From Nitrospira sp. CG24A (GTDB taxonomy: Bacteria > Nitrospirota > Nitrospiria > Nitrospirales > Nitrospiraceae), in contig NEWT02000010.1 of assembly GCA_002869925.2 (NCBI GenBank), positions 980 through 64,979 of the forward strand: a DNA stretch of 64,000 bases, read 5' to 3'. A program made the translations under genes and the position numbers. Under the pieces are notes generated by a model. The model was not told the DNA's origin and searched no databases. It was given only the letters and a program-made list of their open reading frames with translations. The number at the start of each line of letters is the position of its first letter. Position 1 is the stretch's first letter. This document shows, one piece after another, positions 62,313 to 64,000 of this stretch.

Positions 62313-62630
62313 ATGAGTTCGTTGCCGCTGCTTTTCAAAAAAGAAGGATTGATTGAAAAGCACCAGATTGAAGGGGTTGACCCGAGCGATCGGTATTTCA
62401 ATCGCATGATCCTTGTCAATCGAACACCCTCTGGTTACGCCGCGAAAGTCATGTATGAAGCCCTGAACGTCGAAGGCCATCCCCATCCCACCATTACGGC
62501 TGCGGTACAAGAGCTCATCGACATGATGCAGCGATTCGGCTTCACTAAAATGAGGACGCGCGCCAATTTCAAAGGTGCGAAATATCTCGCCGAAAAAGAA
62601 ACCTGGGTCGATTATCAGGACCTGGCATAG
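62313..62630 (+). CDS. Small conserved-looking protein of unknown function
   Basis: 105 residues from ATG 62313, with GGAGGG 4-5 nt upstream; a second ATG three bases earlier is too close to that site. MSSLPLLFKKEGLIEKHQIE, then SDRYFNRMILVNRTPSGYAA, VEGHPHPTITAAVQELIDMM and FTKMRTRANFKGAKYLAEKE. Looks like a compact alpha/beta domain with a basic C-terminal half. No family recognised. Convergent with the hydrolase gene, 9 nt apart. Confidence 0.75.
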   Translation: MSSLPLLFKKEGLIEKHQIEGVDPSDRYFNRMILVNRTPSGYAAKVMYEALNVEGHPHPTITAAVQELIDMMQRFGFTKMRTRANFKGAKYLAEKETWVDYQDLA

Positions 62631-62639
62631 CGGTACCTC

Positions 62640-63776
62640 TTACGCAGAGACATACTCCCGATAGACCAGATCGTGAATCCGTGGGCGGAAGGCCTTAATC
62701 TTCTCGTTCCTTCGGTTCGGATGTACTCGATTGGATAACAGCACCACCTCCAATTCATGGAGTGGATCAATCCATAGCGACGTCCCCGTAAAGCCGAGAT
62801 GACCGAACGACCGCTCAGAAAAACTAGACCCCGATGAAGACGGCGCAGACGGAGTATCCCATCCCAACGCCCAACTCGATCGAGCGACAGATTCCTGGCG
62901 GGTCGTAAACTGCCTGACAAGGTCTCCATCCAGAATCGATTCTCTTCCATGATATCCGCGGAGCCAGGCTCCGGAGACCGCCAGTACTGATTCAGCAGTC
63001 CCGAATAATCCTGCATGACCTGCAACACCACCCAGCGCTGCAGCATTCTCGTCATGCACCTCCCCCCATAGGAGTCGATTGCGCCGCTCATCCCATTCGG
63101 TCGGGGCGATGCATGACACATCGACAATTGGGCGAAGGCTACCGCATTGCACTCCCCCTGCCGTAGGGCAAAACATCATAGGGTCCGCCCGTAGCGGTCG
63201 GACGATGGCAACTTCGCACCAGCGGTCCAACGGCATTCCACTGAGACGCTCCACCAGAAACCCCAACAACATGAATCCAAGGTCACTATAGACGCAGCGC
63301 TCCCCCCGCGCATAGAGCAGCGGCTCATCTCGAATCATCTTCAGTACCAGTTGCGTGACAACATGATTTCCGCCGGAAGGTTCAAGGCCAATCCCTCCGG
63401 TCCCCAGCCGCTCGTAGAAGGGCCGCCATCCTGGCAGGCCTGAACGATGAGTTAAAAGGTCTTTCACCGTTGCCTGACCGATTGGCGTCCCGTCAAGTTC
63501 AGTCAAGACTTCCTGTACAGGATCTTCAAGCCTTACCTTGGCCTGTTGCGCCAGAAGCAAGAGAGATGTCCCCGTTACTACCGGCTTCGTGAGAGACGCG
63601 AGGTCATATAGGCTAGCGGGTTGAACCGGAAGGCCCGGAGGCTCTGACGACAATCGCCCAGCCACCATCACACATTGCAGCTCCCCACGAAGACGCACCG
63701 CCAGCTGAGCACCGGGGAAGACACCCTCGTCGACAGCCGATTGCAATGCCGCCTGAATGACATGATGAGTAGCCAT
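62640..63776 (-). CDS. Serine hydrolase, class C beta-lactamase fold
   Basis: 378 residues, no obvious signal peptide. SLTK (S61-K64) is the SxxK active site; YSDLG (~165) takes the YxN position with Asp replacing Asn; HLGFTG (~325) the third box. Members include esterases, D-aminopeptidases and PBP-like carboxypeptidases. Substrate unknown; resistance function is not implied. Confidence 0.9.
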   Translation of the reverse strand: MATHHVIQAALQSAVDEGVFPGAQLAVRLRGELQCVMVAGRLSSEPPGLPVQPASLYDLASLTKPVVTGTSLLLLAQQAKVRLEDPVQEVLTELDGTPIGQATVKDLLTHRSGLPGWRPFYERLGTGGIGLEPSGGNHVVTQLVLKMIRDEPLLYARGERCVYSDLGFMLLGFLVERLSGMPLDRWCEVAIVRPLRADPMMFCPTAGGVQCGSLRPIVDVSCIAPTEWDERRNRLLWGEVHDENAAALGGVAGHAGLFGTAESVLAVSGAWLRGYHGRESILDGDLVRQFTTRQESVARSSWALGWDTPSAPSSSGSSFSERSFGHLGFTGTSLWIDPLHELEVVLLSNRVHPNRRNEKIKAFRPRIHDLVYREYVSA

Positions 63777-63881
63777 GGGCGGAATACCCTACTGTGGGTG
63801 GGAAATAATGCGGTTTCGGGGAGCCGCACGAGCCAGCTTAGAGAACGCCTGAGCAAGCGAGAAGTAGTCGCTTCGGACGAG

Positions 63882-64000
63882 TTAGAGCCTCGGGCTCGAT
63901 TCTCCTTCGAGCTTCTCTGCCGAGGCGGTTGCGGCGTCTTGAAACGCCTCATGCTCTTCCACTTCCAGCATCCGTTCGAACATGCGCAACGACGCCCGCA
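63882..64000 (-). CDS. C-terminal fragment of a gene running off the right edge
   Basis: A minus-strand frame enters from the right edge and stops at TAA (complement 63882-63884), giving at least 38 residues: an amphipathic stretch with FERMLEVEEHEAFQDAATAS and a short charged tail. It is co-directional with the hydrolase gene. Too little is present to name it. Confidence 0.4.
   Translation of the reverse strand, partial: RASLRMFERMLEVEEHEAFQDAATASAEKLEGESSPRL

Noticed and set aside
1-64000. CRISPR array, insertion sequence or integrase
   Set aside because: No regularly spaced repeats, no transposase or recombinase motif and no attachment-site-like direct repeats were found on reading both strands.

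Overview
The window looks like a piece of a Nitrospira-type chromosome (phylum Nitrospirota). The clearest lineage sign is a five-gene 2-oxoacid:ferredoxin oxidoreductase operon of the kind used in the reductive TCA cycle. Dense two-component signalling, many TonB-dependent receptors and short palindromic intergenic repeats fit the same picture. The assignment is inference; there is no rRNA or tRNA gene in the window to confirm it.

Region 1 (1-6.85 kb, minus strand) is the 5' end of an extracellular contractile injection system (eCIS) operon: tail sheath, tail tube, a zinc-ribbon baseplate-type protein, a small low-complexity protein, a DUF4255/Pvc16-type cap protein and the start of an AAA+ ATPase cut by the window edge. 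The last five are packed with 1-4 nt overlaps or gaps of a few bases. Upstream on the same strand lie two receiver-like regulators (one receiver-only, one with a LuxR helix-turn-helix) that both lack the phospho-acceptor aspartate. They are candidate phosphorylation-independent controllers of the injection system.

Region 2 (7-16.6 kb) holds housekeeping genes (mutM, a small dual-specificity phosphatase, a zinc-ribbon protein, an Rsm22-type methyltransferase), the oxidoreductase operon, a stand-alone MTHFR C-terminal zinc domain and queF. Several genes here appear to have leaderless promoters.

Region 3 (17-32.6 kb, plus strand) is a 15.5-kb, tightly coupled array: three tandem TonB-dependent receptors, a YfiR-family periplasmic protein, a membrane hybrid histidine kinase with a CHASE8-like sensor, a FIST sensor protein, a soluble PAS/GAF hybrid kinase and a REC-histidine kinase. 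It reads as one transenvelope sensing and phosphorelay system with no DNA-binding or c-di-GMP output encoded locally. Two of the receptors share a nearly identical 288-bp block, which suggests recent gene conversion.

Region 4 (32.6-41.3 kb) contains apaH, a DUF309 protein, a membrane fatty-acid hydroxylase/sterol desaturase-like protein, panB-metF, folD, a beta-propeller protein, a Cys/His-rich protein, a PilZ protein and two exported cyclophilins. Region 5 (41.3-51 kb, minus strand) is a long ribosomal/fatty-acid string: rpsF-ssb-rpsR-DUF177-rpmF-plsX-fabH-fabD-fabG-acpP-fabF-rnc, with two envelope proteins upstream. Region 6 (51.3-64 kb, mostly minus) has a hydrolase, then pgsA, pilC, a PilS/PilR-like pair, ispE, prs, rplY, pth and ychF. 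It ends with a small unknown gene, a class-C beta-lactamase-fold hydrolase and a gene fragment at the right edge. No CRISPR array, tRNA, rRNA or insertion sequence was recognised.
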